From the NCBI GenBank assembly GCA_964394585.1, contig CAYMYI010000031.1, positions 1 to 37,600 of the forward strand: a stretch of 37,600 nt of DNA. The letters are read 5' to 3'. Both the position numbers and the translations under genes were made by a program. Of the stretch, positions 1 to 8,494 are shown piece after piece. The DNA is from CAYUJH01 sp964394585 (GTDB taxonomy: Bacteria; Bacteroidota; Bacteroidia; Cytophagales; Flammeovirgaceae). The notes under the pieces were generated by a model. That model made no database searches, had not been told where the DNA came from, and worked only from the letters and a program-made list of their open reading frames with translations. The number at the start of each line of letters is the position of its first letter. Within the stretch, counting starts at the first letter, position 1.

Positions 1-72
1 CTTTCGAACAGCTTCTAATCCTTCTAAAATTTGGATATTACCTGCCGAGTAATTGTCTTTTTTTTCTTCCAT
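1..72 (-). CDS. gyrB: DNA gyrase subunit B, N-terminal 24 codons only (runs off the left edge)
   Basis: The minus-strand ATG at 72-70 opens a frame that reads MEEKKDNYSAGNIQILEGLE and then AVRK before the window ends. The S-A-x-x-I-Q-x-L-E-G-L-E-A-V-R-K segment is the conserved start of bacterial GyrB, just before the ATPase (GHKL) domain. GyrB is the ATPase subunit of gyrase, which puts negative supercoils into DNA. Only this fragment is visible, so ParE, which begins similarly, cannot be strictly excluded. The leader region upstream carries two inverted repeats, described separately. Confidence 0.85.
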   Translation of the reverse strand, partial: MEEKKDNYSAGNIQILEGLEAVRK

Positions 73-155
73 AGCTTTTTAAAAATTAAGCGTCGTTATC
101 AAACATGCTGCAAACGCTTTTTCTGAAGATGATTCAATCAGTTGCTAAACAAATT

Positions 156-184
156 TTTATGCGTGTTTTTAACACACGTATAAA
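156..184. repeat. Inverted repeat in the gyrB/ytxJ intergenic region (11-bp arms)
   Basis: Arms TTTATGCGTGT (156-166) and ACACGTATAAA (174-184) are inverse complements at 10 of 11 positions, around a 7-nt spacer; the one mismatch would be a G-U pair in RNA. Both flanking genes begin, rather than end, here, so an ordinary intrinsic terminator is not expected. It may be a leader hairpin or a protein-binding site. Confidence 0.6.
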
Positions 185-198
185 TTCAAAAATACGCT

Positions 199-234
199 AA
201 ATATGCCATATTCTCAATTATTGGTGGCATATTT
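199..234. repeat. Perfect 10-bp inverted repeat upstream of gyrB
   Basis: AAATATGCCA (199-208) and TGGCATATTT (225-234) are perfect inverse complements around a 16-nt spacer. With the repeat at 156-184 it forms a tandem pair of dyad elements between the divergent gyrB and ytxJ-like genes. An operator or a gyrB leader structure are both possible; nothing in the sequence decides between them. Confidence 0.65.
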
Positions 235-338
235 CCCTTCATTATAGCTTTCAAAAAAGTAAGCTGAAGAACACATTAACCACAAATGCGGTTGAACTAT
301 AGAATAATGTAAATGATCGAATAAACTTTAAGTAAATT

Positions 339-734
339 ATGGGATTTTTAGAGAATTTGTTCAGTGGGCAATCGGCTACGTTGCATGAACAGTGGAAAGT
401 GTTAGAAACTATAGAGCAACTCGAAGGGATTGCAGAAAGCTCTTACCAAAAGCCTGTAGTACTATTCAAGCATAGTGTAACTTGTGGTATTAGTGCTGGT
501 GCTAAACATGCATTAGAAAGTCAGTGGGATTTTACGAAAGAAGAGCTTGATTTCTATTACCTCGATTTGTTGGCGAATCGCCCTGTTTCAAACGAGATAG
601 CGCAGCGTTTTGGAGTGATACACCAATCGCCGCAAGTGATTTTACTTTACCAAGGAAAAGCTGTGTTTGATACTTCGCACCATCGGATTAGCACGGCAGC
701 TCTTCGGAAAGCGCTGTCAAACAATGCTTCATGA
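339..734 (+). CDS. ytxJ: YtxJ-like monothiol bacilliredoxin (DUF2847 family)
   Basis: This 131-residue protein with a thioredoxin-like fold matches the YtxJ/BrxC family, which reduces mixed disulfides between proteins and bacillithiol. The strand and active-site stretch VVLFKHSVTCGISAGAKHAL (residues 40-59) holds the single expected cysteine, C49. The usual family motif is T-C-P-I-S, so glycine after the cysteine is a small variation. The segments DFYYLDLLANRPVSNEIAQR and HQSPQVILLYQGKAVFDTSH follow the family pattern, including the cis-Pro region of thioredoxin folds. It stands alone, divergent from gyrB, and ends at a strong bidirectional terminator. Many Bacteroidota make bacillithiol, which fits. 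Gene symbol given by family resemblance. Confidence 0.85.
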   Translation: MGFLENLFSGQSATLHEQWKVLETIEQLEGIAESSYQKPVVLFKHSVTCGISAGAKHALESQWDFTKEELDFYYLDLLANRPVSNEIAQRFGVIHQSPQVILLYQGKAVFDTSHHRISTAALRKALSNNAS

Positions 735-771
735 TATTGTTAGTGTACCCAACCCAAAGTTTTTATGCTGC

Positions 772-817
772 TAAACAGAAGAAGCAGTTGTGTTAACGCA
801 GCTGCTTCTTCTGTTTA
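772..817. terminator. Bidirectional intrinsic terminator, 16-bp perfect stem
   Basis: The arms at 772-787 and 802-817 (left TAAACAGAAGAAGCAG, right its exact inverse complement) enclose a 14-nt loop. It lies between the 3' ends of the bacilliredoxin gene (+) and the sugar transporter gene (-), and the stem ends in TTTA on either strand. Position and perfect pairing support a shared terminator. Confidence 0.8.
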
Positions 818-831
818 CTTTGGCATGTAGC

Positions 832-2169
832 TTATTCATCCTTAATGAAGGTTACGGTAAAGGCAGCGATAATCATAGCAATACCTGCCAAAATGAGCGA
901 GTAGATGGGGAATCCTCCGAAAAGATATTTCACCATAAGTCCACCAATAATTCCGTTCACAATTTGAGGGATTACAATAAAGAAATTGAAAATTCCCATG
1001 TAAATTCCCATTTTCCCGGCAGGGATGGCACTAGCCAGCATAGCATACGGCATGGCTAAAATACTACCCCATGCCATGCCCACTCCAACCATTGAGATAA
1101 TCAACAGTTGAGGGTCTTTCAAGAAATAAATCGAGATGAGTCCAATCCCTCCGGCTATGAGTGATAAGGCATGTGTAGCCTTTCGGCTGGTTTTGCGAGC
1201 TATAGTAGGTAAAAGCATGGCATAAATTGCCGATACAAAGTTGTAAATACCAAACATAACTCCAACCCAATCGCCTGCATCTGAAAATGCTTGGGAGCTG
1301 CTATCGTCGGGGGCCGCACCATAAATATGGGTTGCCACAGCAGGAGTAGTGAATACCCACATGGAAAACAATGCAAACCATGATAGAAACTGTACTGTAC
1401 CAAGTTGTTTCATTTTGGTTGGCATATTTTTAAAATCGATGAAAATTTGCAGAAAACCTGCATCTTCTTCTTCGTCTGCCTTTGCGTTGTATTTGGCAAA
1501 CTCTTCGGGGGGGTATTCTCTTGTACGGGTTACAGTCCAAATGATAGTCCCTAATAACGTGATTGCCCCAAAATAAAACGAAAAGATAACGTTATCGGGC
1601 ACTTGCCCTTCAGGAGCCTGATTCGAAATGCCAAAATAATTTGCCAATACGTAAGGAAGCCACGAACCAACTACAGCACCTACACCAATCAGGAAGGTTT
1701 GTACCGAAAAACCCAGCGTGTTCTGCTCGTCGGGTAGCATATCGGCTACTAAGGCTCTAAAGGGCTCCATGGCAATGTTGAATGAAGCATCCATAATCAT
1801 TAAGAAGCCCGCACCTACTAATAATGGGGGGAGTATGGCTGCCATCATAGCTGAGTTTGGTAGAAACACCAGCCCCACACAGGCTAAAATAGCACCAGCA
1901 AGGAAAAAAGGTTTGCGCCTGCCCAGACTATTCCAGGTACGATCGCTCATATGCCCAATTATCGGCTGAACGATTAACCCGGTAACCGGAGCGACCAGCC
2001 AAAACCATGATAGGTGATGAACATCGGCTCCAAAGTTTTGTAAAATACGGCTCGCATTGGCATTTTGAAGTGCAAAACCAAACTGAATGCCCAAAAAGCC
2101 AAAACTCATGTTCCAAATTTGCCAAAAGTGCAGTCTTGGCTTTTGCATAGGTAGGCTACCTTGTTCCAT
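832..2169 (-). CDS. MFS sugar transporter of the GPH/SLC45 (maltose or sucrose:proton symporter) type
   Basis: This is a 445-residue polytopic membrane protein with about 12 predicted helices. The N-terminal half holds IWNMSFGFLGIQFGFALQNA, then the loop GHMSDRTWNSLGRRKPFFLA, which carries the S-D-R and G-R-R-(K/R)-P-F signature of SLC45-like sugar:proton symporters. A charged central loop (about residues 215-240, rich in E and D) separates the two six-helix halves. Maltose or another glucoside is the most likely substrate, but this is family knowledge; no polysaccharide locus adjoins it. An alternative start at the eighth codon (2148) gives MQKPRLHFWQIWNM and fits homologue starts as well or better. 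It is divergent from the SiaC-like gene and ends at the shared terminator. Confidence 0.82.
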   Translation of the reverse strand: MEQGSLPMQKPRLHFWQIWNMSFGFLGIQFGFALQNANASRILQNFGADVHHLSWFWLVAPVTGLIVQPIIGHMSDRTWNSLGRRKPFFLAGAILACVGLVFLPNSAMMAAILPPLLVGAGFLMIMDASFNIAMEPFRALVADMLPDEQNTLGFSVQTFLIGVGAVVGSWLPYVLANYFGISNQAPEGQVPDNVIFSFYFGAITLLGTIIWTVTRTREYPPEEFAKYNAKADEEEDAGFLQIFIDFKNMPTKMKQLGTVQFLSWFALFSMWVFTTPAVATHIYGAAPDDSSSQAFSDAGDWVGVMFGIYNFVSAIYAMLLPTIARKTSRKATHALSLIAGGIGLISIYFLKDPQLLIISMVGVGMAWGSILAMPYAMLASAIPAGKMGIYMGIFNFFIVIPQIVNGIIGGLMVKYLFGGFPIYSLILAGIAMIIAAFTVTFIKDE

Positions 2170-2381
2170 AGTGTTTTACTAAGTGTGATTCACCTCTCAA
2201 AGTACAGCCTTATCTTGGGAAAAAAAAAGGGCAGAAAGTGTTTTTGTGTAATTGCTTTTGAAAAAATGGTTGCAACAAAGTTTAAGTTTACTCGAAACTA
2301 TTGTATATTAATACAAACTAATAGCGTGAATTATTTTGCTTTCGCAGAGTATCTAAACGGTTAAAAATTAAAATCAATTGT

Positions 2382-2783
2382 ATGAAAGATTTGATTGTGC
2401 GCAGCGATGATGATATTTTATTTACACCTTCGGTGGCGTTTTCGGCAACGTCGGGGAAATGTTTGATTGAGGGGGAGTCGTATCTGGAAGATGCTTTTGA
2501 CTTTTATCAAAAATTACTTGAATGGATTGAGCAATACATTACTACACAGGGTAGACCACTTGCTATCACCTTCGACTTGAGCTATTTCAATACAAGTTCA
2601 TCACGAGGAATTTTAAACCTATTAGTTGAGCTAGCCAAACAACAAAAAGCTGGCGCCAACATTTCCGTAGAGTGGTTTTATCCGGTCCCCGATGAAGATG
2701 ATATGCTTGCTGAAATTGAAGATTTCATGATTGAATCGGGAGTAAAAATGAAAATCTTACCCAAAAACAAGAAAAAAAAGTAA
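2382..2783 (+). CDS. SiaC-like regulatory phosphoprotein (DUF1987)
   Basis: This 133-residue protein has the DUF1987 layout: N-terminal beta strands with F-T-P-x-V-x-F, G-x-C-x-I-x-G-E-S-Y (residues about 25-34), an amphipathic helix, then FDLSYFNTSSSRGILNLL (64-81). In Pseudomonas SiaC the equivalent Thr is phosphorylated by SiaB and dephosphorylated by SiaA, and unphosphorylated SiaC activates the diguanylate cyclase SiaD. The corresponding residue here is T71 in N-T-S-S-S. The C-terminus is strongly basic (KNKKKK). No SiaB kinase, PP2C/SpoIIE phosphatase or GGDEF gene lies within the window. Instead the next gene, 71 bp downstream on the same strand, encodes the TIR-like/WD40 membrane protein. 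Family call is firm; its target here is unknown. Confidence 0.85.
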   Translation: MKDLIVRSDDDILFTPSVAFSATSGKCLIEGESYLEDAFDFYQKLLEWIEQYITTQGRPLAITFDLSYFNTSSSRGILNLLVELAKQQKAGANISVEWFYPVPDEDDMLAEIEDFMIESGVKMKILPKNKKKK

Positions 2784-2854
2784 GCGCGATTGTATCTCTA
2801 TCGCAAGGCTATTCTATGATTACCCTTAATTAAATAAACTACACTAACATTGCA

Positions 2855-5800
2855 ATGCCAGATATTCTCATCATTCATACCTCTTCAGGAATATCCATCG
2901 CTCAGCAATTGTCTGAGCATTTCGAAGCAGAAAATCTTCGGAGTCAGCTATTTCCTTCTACAGATGCCCGCTCTACCCAAAATGCCATCCAAGAAGCACT
3001 TTTCATAGTCCCGGTAGTTGCTGCCGACATACACGAAGAGCCTTCGTTCATACAAGTATTTCAAATTGCTTTGGAACGGCACAAATGGATAATGCCAGTT
3101 ACCAGCATTTCCTACGATGAGTTACCTTGGGAGCTATTCCCCTCCGGAATAGGAGCCATGCGCTGGTTCAGTGTAGAAGAACAAGACATTGCATTAGAAA
3201 CACTCACTGCAATGAGCCATCTGTGTCTGCAAAACTATGAATCCATAAAAACATATACACACTATTACAATGCAGCCGTTTTATGGGAAAAATATGGGTA
3301 TCAGAGCAACCACTTAATTCCTCGAAAATCGTTTCTACCAGCATGGGAGTGGCTTATAAAGCATTCAAGTGTCAGTCAATTCTTGGCGCCTTTAACCACT
3401 CTGCATCAGGCATATCTTTGTGAAAGTAAAAGAAATCTGGATAACGAAATTTCCGATATTTATATATTACACACGGATAACATTGAAACACTGAACGCCG
3501 TTGTTTATGCTTTGCAAGCGAAAGGGGTTACATGTGTCAGTAAAGACTTACCGCAATATCAACACCTAGAAGCCGATAAAGCAATTGAAAATGCTTCGGT
3601 TTGTGTGCTAATTGGTAGCCAATCAGAGGAGGCACAAGAACTTGCCGAAAATCAACTTTTGTATGTAAACTCTTTGAATAAGCTCATTCTCCAATACAAT
3701 CATAACACTTCCGTATATCCTTCTCTTCAGTTAGAAACTATTAAAGAAGGTGAACTTCCCGCTTGCGATGCTGATGAAACAAAGCATTTGAAACTCCATA
3801 CGCTGATTTTACAACGCGCTCGCCAATGGCAACGGAATAACCAAGTTTTACAAGGGCTGCTTTATGGATACGACCTTACGATTGCTATAGAATGGTACGA
3901 AGAAAGCGCGAACTACCCAATGGCGCATCCTCTCGGCATCCACGAAGAGTATATCGAAGAAAGCAAAGCTAAAGCTATAGGGAACTCTCCCGATGTATTT
4001 TTAATCAATGCTTCCAACGATTTGCCTTTAGCCAAAACACTGAATCAGCATCTTCAACTTAACGGAGTTATTACGTTCTGGCCCTATGAAAAACTACAAT
4101 TTGCGCAACAAGCCGAAGAAGTGATTTATCATGGTATCCATTCGTCTGATTTGTTTGTAGTCGTTCTCACTTCGCAAATAATTAAGCGCGCCGAGCTTAA
4201 ATCGGAAATACGTTACGCGCAACGCTTACATAAAAAAATAGTAGGAGTATTAGTTGAGGAAATTGATCGGATGGACTTTCCTGAATATCTCCAAAACATT
4301 CAGTTATGCAACCTATCGGATAGCTCATTATCGTGGAAAGAACGCTTGAACTTGCTAATGCCACTTTTGGCAGATCACCGAGCCTATGAGCAAACCTTTC
4401 AAAAAGTAGAGCAGTGGACTGCAAATTGGATAAGCCATGACCAGTCACCCGATTTCTTAATCCCTGAAAATGAATTAGATGAAATCGAAAAGTGGTATCA
4501 TGAAGCTATTTCGGCAAGCCGTGTGCCTACTCCCACCGAATTGCATTATCAATACATAGAACAAAGTAGGCAACACATCACGCAATTGCTGAAAAAGGAA
4601 CATCGCGAACTCGTTCGTTTCAGAATAGCTTTAGCCGCAGCGGTGGGCTTGCTACTTCTTACTATCGTTTTGCTAGTAAATGCTGCATGGCAGAGTAGCG
4701 AAAACCATCAGCTATACCAAGAAGCGGAACAGGCAAGGCAATTAGCCCAAAAGAATGAACAACAACTCGCTGAGCAATTGGCAAGAAACAAACTATTGGT
4801 AGATAGCCTTAGAAGCCTCGATCAGTTTGCGCGGTTGCAACAATCGGAACGCGACTCTATTATCCGAGAGTATTTGTATGCACGTAATATTCAAGTAGAA
4901 CTTGCCGAAGAAAACGAGGTACTTTCTAAAGAAACGTCTTTTTTTAAAGGCGATATGGAAATTGTAGAGTTTATGAAAGAACTGCGCGAGAAGTACCGAA
5001 GCGACAAGACCGATAAAACCGTTGCCAAAGCGTATTATGATGTAGTGATGTCGCGCCGATTGAACCCGGGGCATAATGCCCCTATTCATCATGTAGAAGC
5101 TACACCCGATGGGAAATTTGTACTAACTTCTGGCGGAGATGGTAAAGCACGCTTGTTTGATATTGCCAACAATCGTGTGCGCAGTTTTACGCAAAACCGA
5201 TATAACGGAATGGTATACTCGGCGGTATTTTCAAAAGATGGTAAGCAGGTACTGACAGCATCGCACGATGGTACGGCAATTTTGTGGGATGTAGCCGGTG
5301 TGAAGCAGATTCAAAAGTTTTCGTGTGGGAATAATATTTTATTCGCAGATTTTTCGCACCATGGAAGATGGGTGCTTACCACCGAGAATAAAGGGAAAGT
5401 TACTGTTTGGGATATACAATCGGGTAAAAAAATGAGAGAACTAATCCACGAAGAAGCTGTTTCGATGGCATTTTTCTCCCCAAACAATGCATCGGTATAC
5501 ACAGCTTGCGCAGATGGGAATGTAAGAAAATGGACGCTGAAAGATGGTGAAATGGAAGTAGTGGTTACAGGGAGTACTCAGATTCACTCTTTGGTGTTAG
5601 CCCCGAACGGAAAGGAGTTTATAGCTGGCTTACAAAATGGTTCTGCAATACGCTATAACTTAAGCGGCAGTGTTTTAGGAAATTTTCGGGGGCATCAGCG
5701 CGAAGTGCTATTTGCTACGTATTCTCCCGATGGTACTAAAGTAATAACCACTTCTGCCGATCGCTCAGCTCGTGTATGGGAGCGTACCTCGGGAAAACTA

Positions 5801-5983
5801 ATATGTGTATTAGGGCGCAATCGCGAGCATTTAGGAAAAATCACCGGGGCAGCTTTCTCGGCAGATGGGAATCGTGTTTTCACCTGTTCAGCCGACCGTT
5901 CTGTGCGTTTGTGGTGGCTTTCTCCTTCAGAAGTTTTCGAGGGCAATAACTTAGAAGAATACTTAAAAATAGGCGCCCAATAG
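2855..5983 (+). CDS. Three TIR-like modules, membrane helix, coiled coil and seven-bladed WD40 propeller
   Basis: This 1042-residue protein has three TIR-like domains, near residues 2-120, 200-285 and 378-490. Each is followed by the same kind of helical linker: W near its start, then L-x-x-x-x-x-W, then L-H-x-x-Y-x-x-x-S (about 125-193, 313-372, 510-575). The third linker (PTPTELHYQYIEQSRQH) is the usual junction preceding the TM-WD40 part of bacterial STAND and TIR-WD40 proteins. A single hydrophobic helix (about 590-609) and a Q/E/R-rich coiled coil (615-700) follow. Seven WD repeats start near 741, 783, 824, 865, 907, 947 and 992, a complete propeller. Only the third TIR has Glu where catalytic TIR NADases do (E451 in LKSEIRYA); modules 1 and 2 have V68 and Q267. 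No NTPase P-loop is visible. Likely a membrane-anchored sensor or scaffold, possibly an NADase; probably co-transcribed with the SiaC-like gene. Confidence 0.78.
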   Translation: MPDILIIHTSSGISIAQQLSEHFEAENLRSQLFPSTDARSTQNAIQEALFIVPVVAADIHEEPSFIQVFQIALERHKWIMPVTSISYDELPWELFPSGIGAMRWFSVEEQDIALETLTAMSHLCLQNYESIKTYTHYYNAAVLWEKYGYQSNHLIPRKSFLPAWEWLIKHSSVSQFLAPLTTLHQAYLCESKRNLDNEISDIYILHTDNIETLNAVVYALQAKGVTCVSKDLPQYQHLEADKAIENASVCVLIGSQSEEAQELAENQLLYVNSLNKLILQYNHNTSVYPSLQLETIKEGELPACDADETKHLKLHTLILQRARQWQRNNQVLQGLLYGYDLTIAIEWYEESANYPMAHPLGIHEEYIEESKAKAIGNSPDVFLINASNDLPLAKTLNQHLQLNGVITFWPYEKLQFAQQAEEVIYHGIHSSDLFVVVLTSQIIKRAELKSEIRYAQRLHKKIVGVLVEEIDRMDFPEYLQNIQLCNLSDSSLSWKERLNLLMPLLADHRAYEQTFQKVEQWTANWISHDQSPDFLIPENELDEIEKWYHEAISASRVPTPTELHYQYIEQSRQHITQLLKKEHRELVRFRIALAAAVGLLLLTIVLLVNAAWQSSENHQLYQEAEQARQLAQKNEQQLAEQLARNKLLVDSLRSLDQFARLQQSERDSIIREYLYARNIQVELAEENEVLSKETSFFKGDMEIVEFMKELREKYRSDKTDKTVAKAYYDVVMSRRLNPGHNAPIHHVEATPDGKFVLTSGGDGKARLFDIANNRVRSFTQNRYNGMVYSAVFSKDGKQVLTASHDGTAILWDVAGVKQIQKFSCGNNILFADFSHHGRWVLTTENKGKVTVWDIQSGKKMRELIHEEAVSMAFFSPNNASVYTACADGNVRKWTLKDGEMEVVVTGSTQIHSLVLAPNGKEFIAGLQNGSAIRYNLSGSVLGNFRGHQREVLFATYSPDGTKVITTSADRSARVWERTSGKLICVLGRNREHLGKITGAAFSADGNRVFTCSADRSVRLWWLSPSEVFEGNNLEEYLKIGAQ

Positions 5984-5990
5984 TACTGAA

Positions 5991-6848
5991 CTACGTTTTA
6001 GGAATCCACTTTATCTTTTTAAAACTTACATTAAATACCACACCGATTACTACGAGTACCATACCTGCTACCACTTGTAGTGTGAAAGTTTCATTAAAAA
6101 TGAAAAACCCAAAACCTAGGGCATACAATATACCGATATAATTTACGCTGGCAACGCTTGCTGCTGCTTCAGCTTGGTAGGCTTTGGTCATAAAAACTTG
6201 GGCAATTTGGGTAAGAACACCAATAGCAAGGAGCCAAAGCCAATCCATTCCTTGAGGAGCTACCCAATAGAAAATTGAAATTACCCCTGCAAAAGGCAGG
6301 GCGATAAGAGGAAAGTAAAACACAATTACATGGGGGTCTTCACTGTCTTTCAGCACACGGATGCATGTATAAGCACAGGCAGCTAAAAATGCAGCTAAAA
6401 TTCCTATACCAAAATATAAGGTTGATACACGCGGGTCAAACCCTTTGATTAAGAAAATGCCTACAAGACAAAGCGCAAAGAATAGGTATTGCACCTTAAA
6501 TAATCGTTCGCCTAATAGCGCCATTGCCAACAAAGCCGTAAAAATGGGAGAGAGGTACTGCAATAATACGGCACTGGCTAATGGTAGATTTTGAAAAGTG
6601 GCGAATAGCATGACTAAGGAAACTGACCCGAACAATCCTCTCAGGAACAGTACTTTTCGGTTGTTCCCCCATACAGGGATACGTCTTTTCTTTAAAATCC
6701 ACCAACTTATGATTAATGAAATGAGCGCACGAAAAAATACTACTTCGATGGCAGGAATGTGTGCTAATTTTTTCACGAATACATTCATGATGGAAAATAC
6801 AAGAGAGGCAATCAGCATATAACGTATACCGGGAGAAATGAATTTCAT
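5991..6848 (-). CDS. EamA/DMT-family transporter
   Basis: A 285-residue membrane protein with about ten hydrophobic helices arranged as two EamA repeats. The first holds MNVFVKKLAHIPAIEVVFFR and the second FYFPLIALPFAG and VNYIGILYALGFGFFIFNE. The frame stays open to 6974, but the extra 42 residues are polar and not family-like, whereas the ATG at 6848 gives MKFISPGIRYMLIASLVFSI, a normal start. A good -7 box lies just upstream at 6866-6873. The drug/metabolite transporter superfamily exports amino acids, nucleotides or other metabolites; the substrate cannot be named. It converges on the WD40 gene with a gap of only 7 bp. Confidence 0.85.
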   Translation of the reverse strand: MKFISPGIRYMLIASLVFSIMNVFVKKLAHIPAIEVVFFRALISLIISWWILKKRRIPVWGNNRKVLFLRGLFGSVSLVMLFATFQNLPLASAVLLQYLSPIFTALLAMALLGERLFKVQYLFFALCLVGIFLIKGFDPRVSTLYFGIGILAAFLAACAYTCIRVLKDSEDPHVIVFYFPLIALPFAGVISIFYWVAPQGMDWLWLLAIGVLTQIAQVFMTKAYQAEAAASVASVNYIGILYALGFGFFIFNETFTLQVVAGMVLVVIGVVFNVSFKKIKWIPKT

Positions 6849-6865
6849 AGTTGCAAAAGTTTCCG

Positions 6866-6873
6866 CAAAACTA
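6866..6873 (-). promoter_or_regulatory. Bacteroidota -7 promoter box before the EamA gene
   Basis: On the minus strand this reads TAGTTTTG, a full match to TAnnTTTG, ending 17 bases before the ATG at 6848. No clear TTG -33 element lies at the expected spacing. Confidence 0.4.
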
Positions 6874-7014
6874 CGAGTCTGCCGAATGCATAGCTGAATT
6901 CTACAAGGATTTATATAACGCAAAGGATTTAACCAATCTGTACAGATTTTAAAGAATAGTCTTTCTAACGGCAATTCGTTTCAGGGATAGTTTCAAATTG
7001 TTCTACTGAAATGA

Positions 7015-7022
7015 TAATTTCG
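7015..7022 (+). promoter_or_regulatory. Candidate -7 promoter box for ffh
   Basis: TAATTTCG followed by CACC is one base off TAnnTTTG. A TTG lies upstream at 6998-7000, but the 14-nt spacing is shorter than the usual 17-23. It would give a leader of about 65 nt before the ffh ATG at 7094. Confidence 0.4.
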
Positions 7023-7093
7023 CACCTTAAATAATGTGTATTTCAAAAGAGAGCAACGTTAGGTTTCTCTCTCAATCAAAAAGGTGAAGAGCG

Positions 7094-8440
7094 ATGTTTG
7101 AAAATTTGAGTCAGAAGCTGGATTCTGCAGTTAGAACCCTGAAGGGAAAAGGGCGGATTACCGAAATTAATGTAGCCCAAACTACAAAAGAAGTTCGTAG
7201 AGCGCTAATTGATGCCGACGTTAACTACGAGGTAGCCAAACAGATAACCGATGAAATACGGGAAGAGGCACTGGGCCGTAAAATCTTGATTGCCGTTGAG
7301 CCAGGGCAGCTTTTCATCAAAATTGTGAACGAGAAACTTACCGAGCTGATGGGAGGCTCGGTTGCCGAGTTTAAGCCGCAAGGTTCGCCTGGTGTAGTGC
7401 TAATTGCCGGTTTGCAAGGATCGGGTAAAACCACATTTACCTCTAAGTTGGGCAATATGCTCAAAAAGAAGGGCAACCAAGTACTAATGGCTGCCTGCGA
7501 TATTTACCGGCCTGCGGCAATTGACCAGCTCCATACACTTGGCGAACAAATTGGTGTTGAGGTTTACTCGGAGCCCGAAAATAAAAATGCAGTAGCTATT
7601 GCTGAAAATGCCATCAAATACGCTAAAGAGAAAGGGAAAAACATTGTGATCGTCGATACGGCAGGCCGGCTTGCGGTAGACGAAGCCATGATGAAAGAAA
7701 TCTCGGCGATTAAATCATCTATTCAACCCTCGGAAACCTTATTTGTGGTCGACTCGATGACGGGGCAAGATGCCGTAAACACAGCAAAAACCTTCAACGA
7801 GCGCCTTAATTTTGATGGTGTGGTCCTCACCAAACTCGATGGCGATACCCGAGGCGGAGCGGCGCTTTCCATCCGAAATGTGGTTGATAAACCCATAAAA
7901 TTCATCAGTACAGGCGAAAAACCTGATACGCTTGATGTGTTTTACCCGGATCGTATGGCAAATCGGATTTTGGGAATGGGCGATGTGGTTTCTTTGGTAG
8001 AAAAGGCACAACAAGTATTCGACGAACAAGAAGCGCAGCGCCTTAACAAGAAGCTAGCGAAAAACCAATTTGACCTTAACGATTTACTCTCTCAGATTCA
8101 GCAAATCAAAAAGATGGGGAGTTTCAAAGATCTCATCGGGATGATTCCCGGCATGGGCAAAATGCTGAAAGGACAAGAAATAGACGATGACGCTTTCAAA
8201 CCCATTGAAGCTATCATTTTTTCGATGACACCACATGAGCGCTCCAATCCTCAGGTGCTGAATGCTAGTCGGAAGCAGCGCATAGCGGCCGGAAGTGGTA
8301 CGTCCGTCCAACAAGTAAATGGTTTATTGAAACAATACGACGAAATGCGTAATCTGATGAAACAGATGAATAAAATGCAAGGAAAGGGTGGGGGAAAGGC
8401 AAATCGCAAAAATAAAAAGAAAGGGAAAGGTCGTCGCTAA
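7094..8440 (+). CDS. ffh: Signal recognition particle GTPase Ffh (SRP54)
   Basis: This 448-residue protein has full Ffh architecture: N domain (1-90), G domain (about 100-295) and methionine-rich M domain (about 325-430). The P-loop is GLQGSGKTT (106-114), followed by DTAGR and TKLDGDTRGGA, all diagnostic of SRP GTPases. The M domain has the G-x-x-P-G-M-G-K-M loop (GMIPGMGKMLKG) and S-x-x-R-x-x-R-I-A-x-G-S-G (NASRKQRIAAGSG), which bind 4.5S RNA. The C-terminal tail is strongly basic (GKANRKNKKKGKGRR). It binds signal sequences of nascent membrane proteins and takes them to FtsY. It is transcribed alone or with the dehydrogenase downstream (54-bp gap). Confidence 0.97.
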   Translation: MFENLSQKLDSAVRTLKGKGRITEINVAQTTKEVRRALIDADVNYEVAKQITDEIREEALGRKILIAVEPGQLFIKIVNEKLTELMGGSVAEFKPQGSPGVVLIAGLQGSGKTTFTSKLGNMLKKKGNQVLMAACDIYRPAAIDQLHTLGEQIGVEVYSEPENKNAVAIAENAIKYAKEKGKNIVIVDTAGRLAVDEAMMKEISAIKSSIQPSETLFVVDSMTGQDAVNTAKTFNERLNFDGVVLTKLDGDTRGGAALSIRNVVDKPIKFISTGEKPDTLDVFYPDRMANRILGMGDVVSLVEKAQQVFDEQEAQRLNKKLAKNQFDLNDLLSQIQQIKKMGSFKDLIGMIPGMGKMLKGQEIDDDAFKPIEAIIFSMTPHERSNPQVLNASRKQRIAAGSGTSVQQVNGLLKQYDEMRNLMKQMNKMQGKGGGKANRKNKKKGKGRR

Positions 8441-8494
8441 TCATTGTATACATTTTGAGGAAAATAAACCTCATCATTTAACAAATTGCTACGT

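Noticed and set aside
790..1059. 89-residue plus-strand frame opposite the sugar transporter
   Set aside because: It is antisense to a clear membrane-protein gene, starts within the terminator, and its composition is not protein-like.
2270..2350. Possible promoter boxes upstream of the SiaC-like gene
   Set aside because: TTATTTTG and TAAGTTTA are each imperfect and lack a TTG at proper spacing; too weak to list.
2855..5983. Interpretation as a classic STAND NTPase defence protein
   Set aside because: No P-loop or Walker B motif is visible between the TIR modules and the TM helix.
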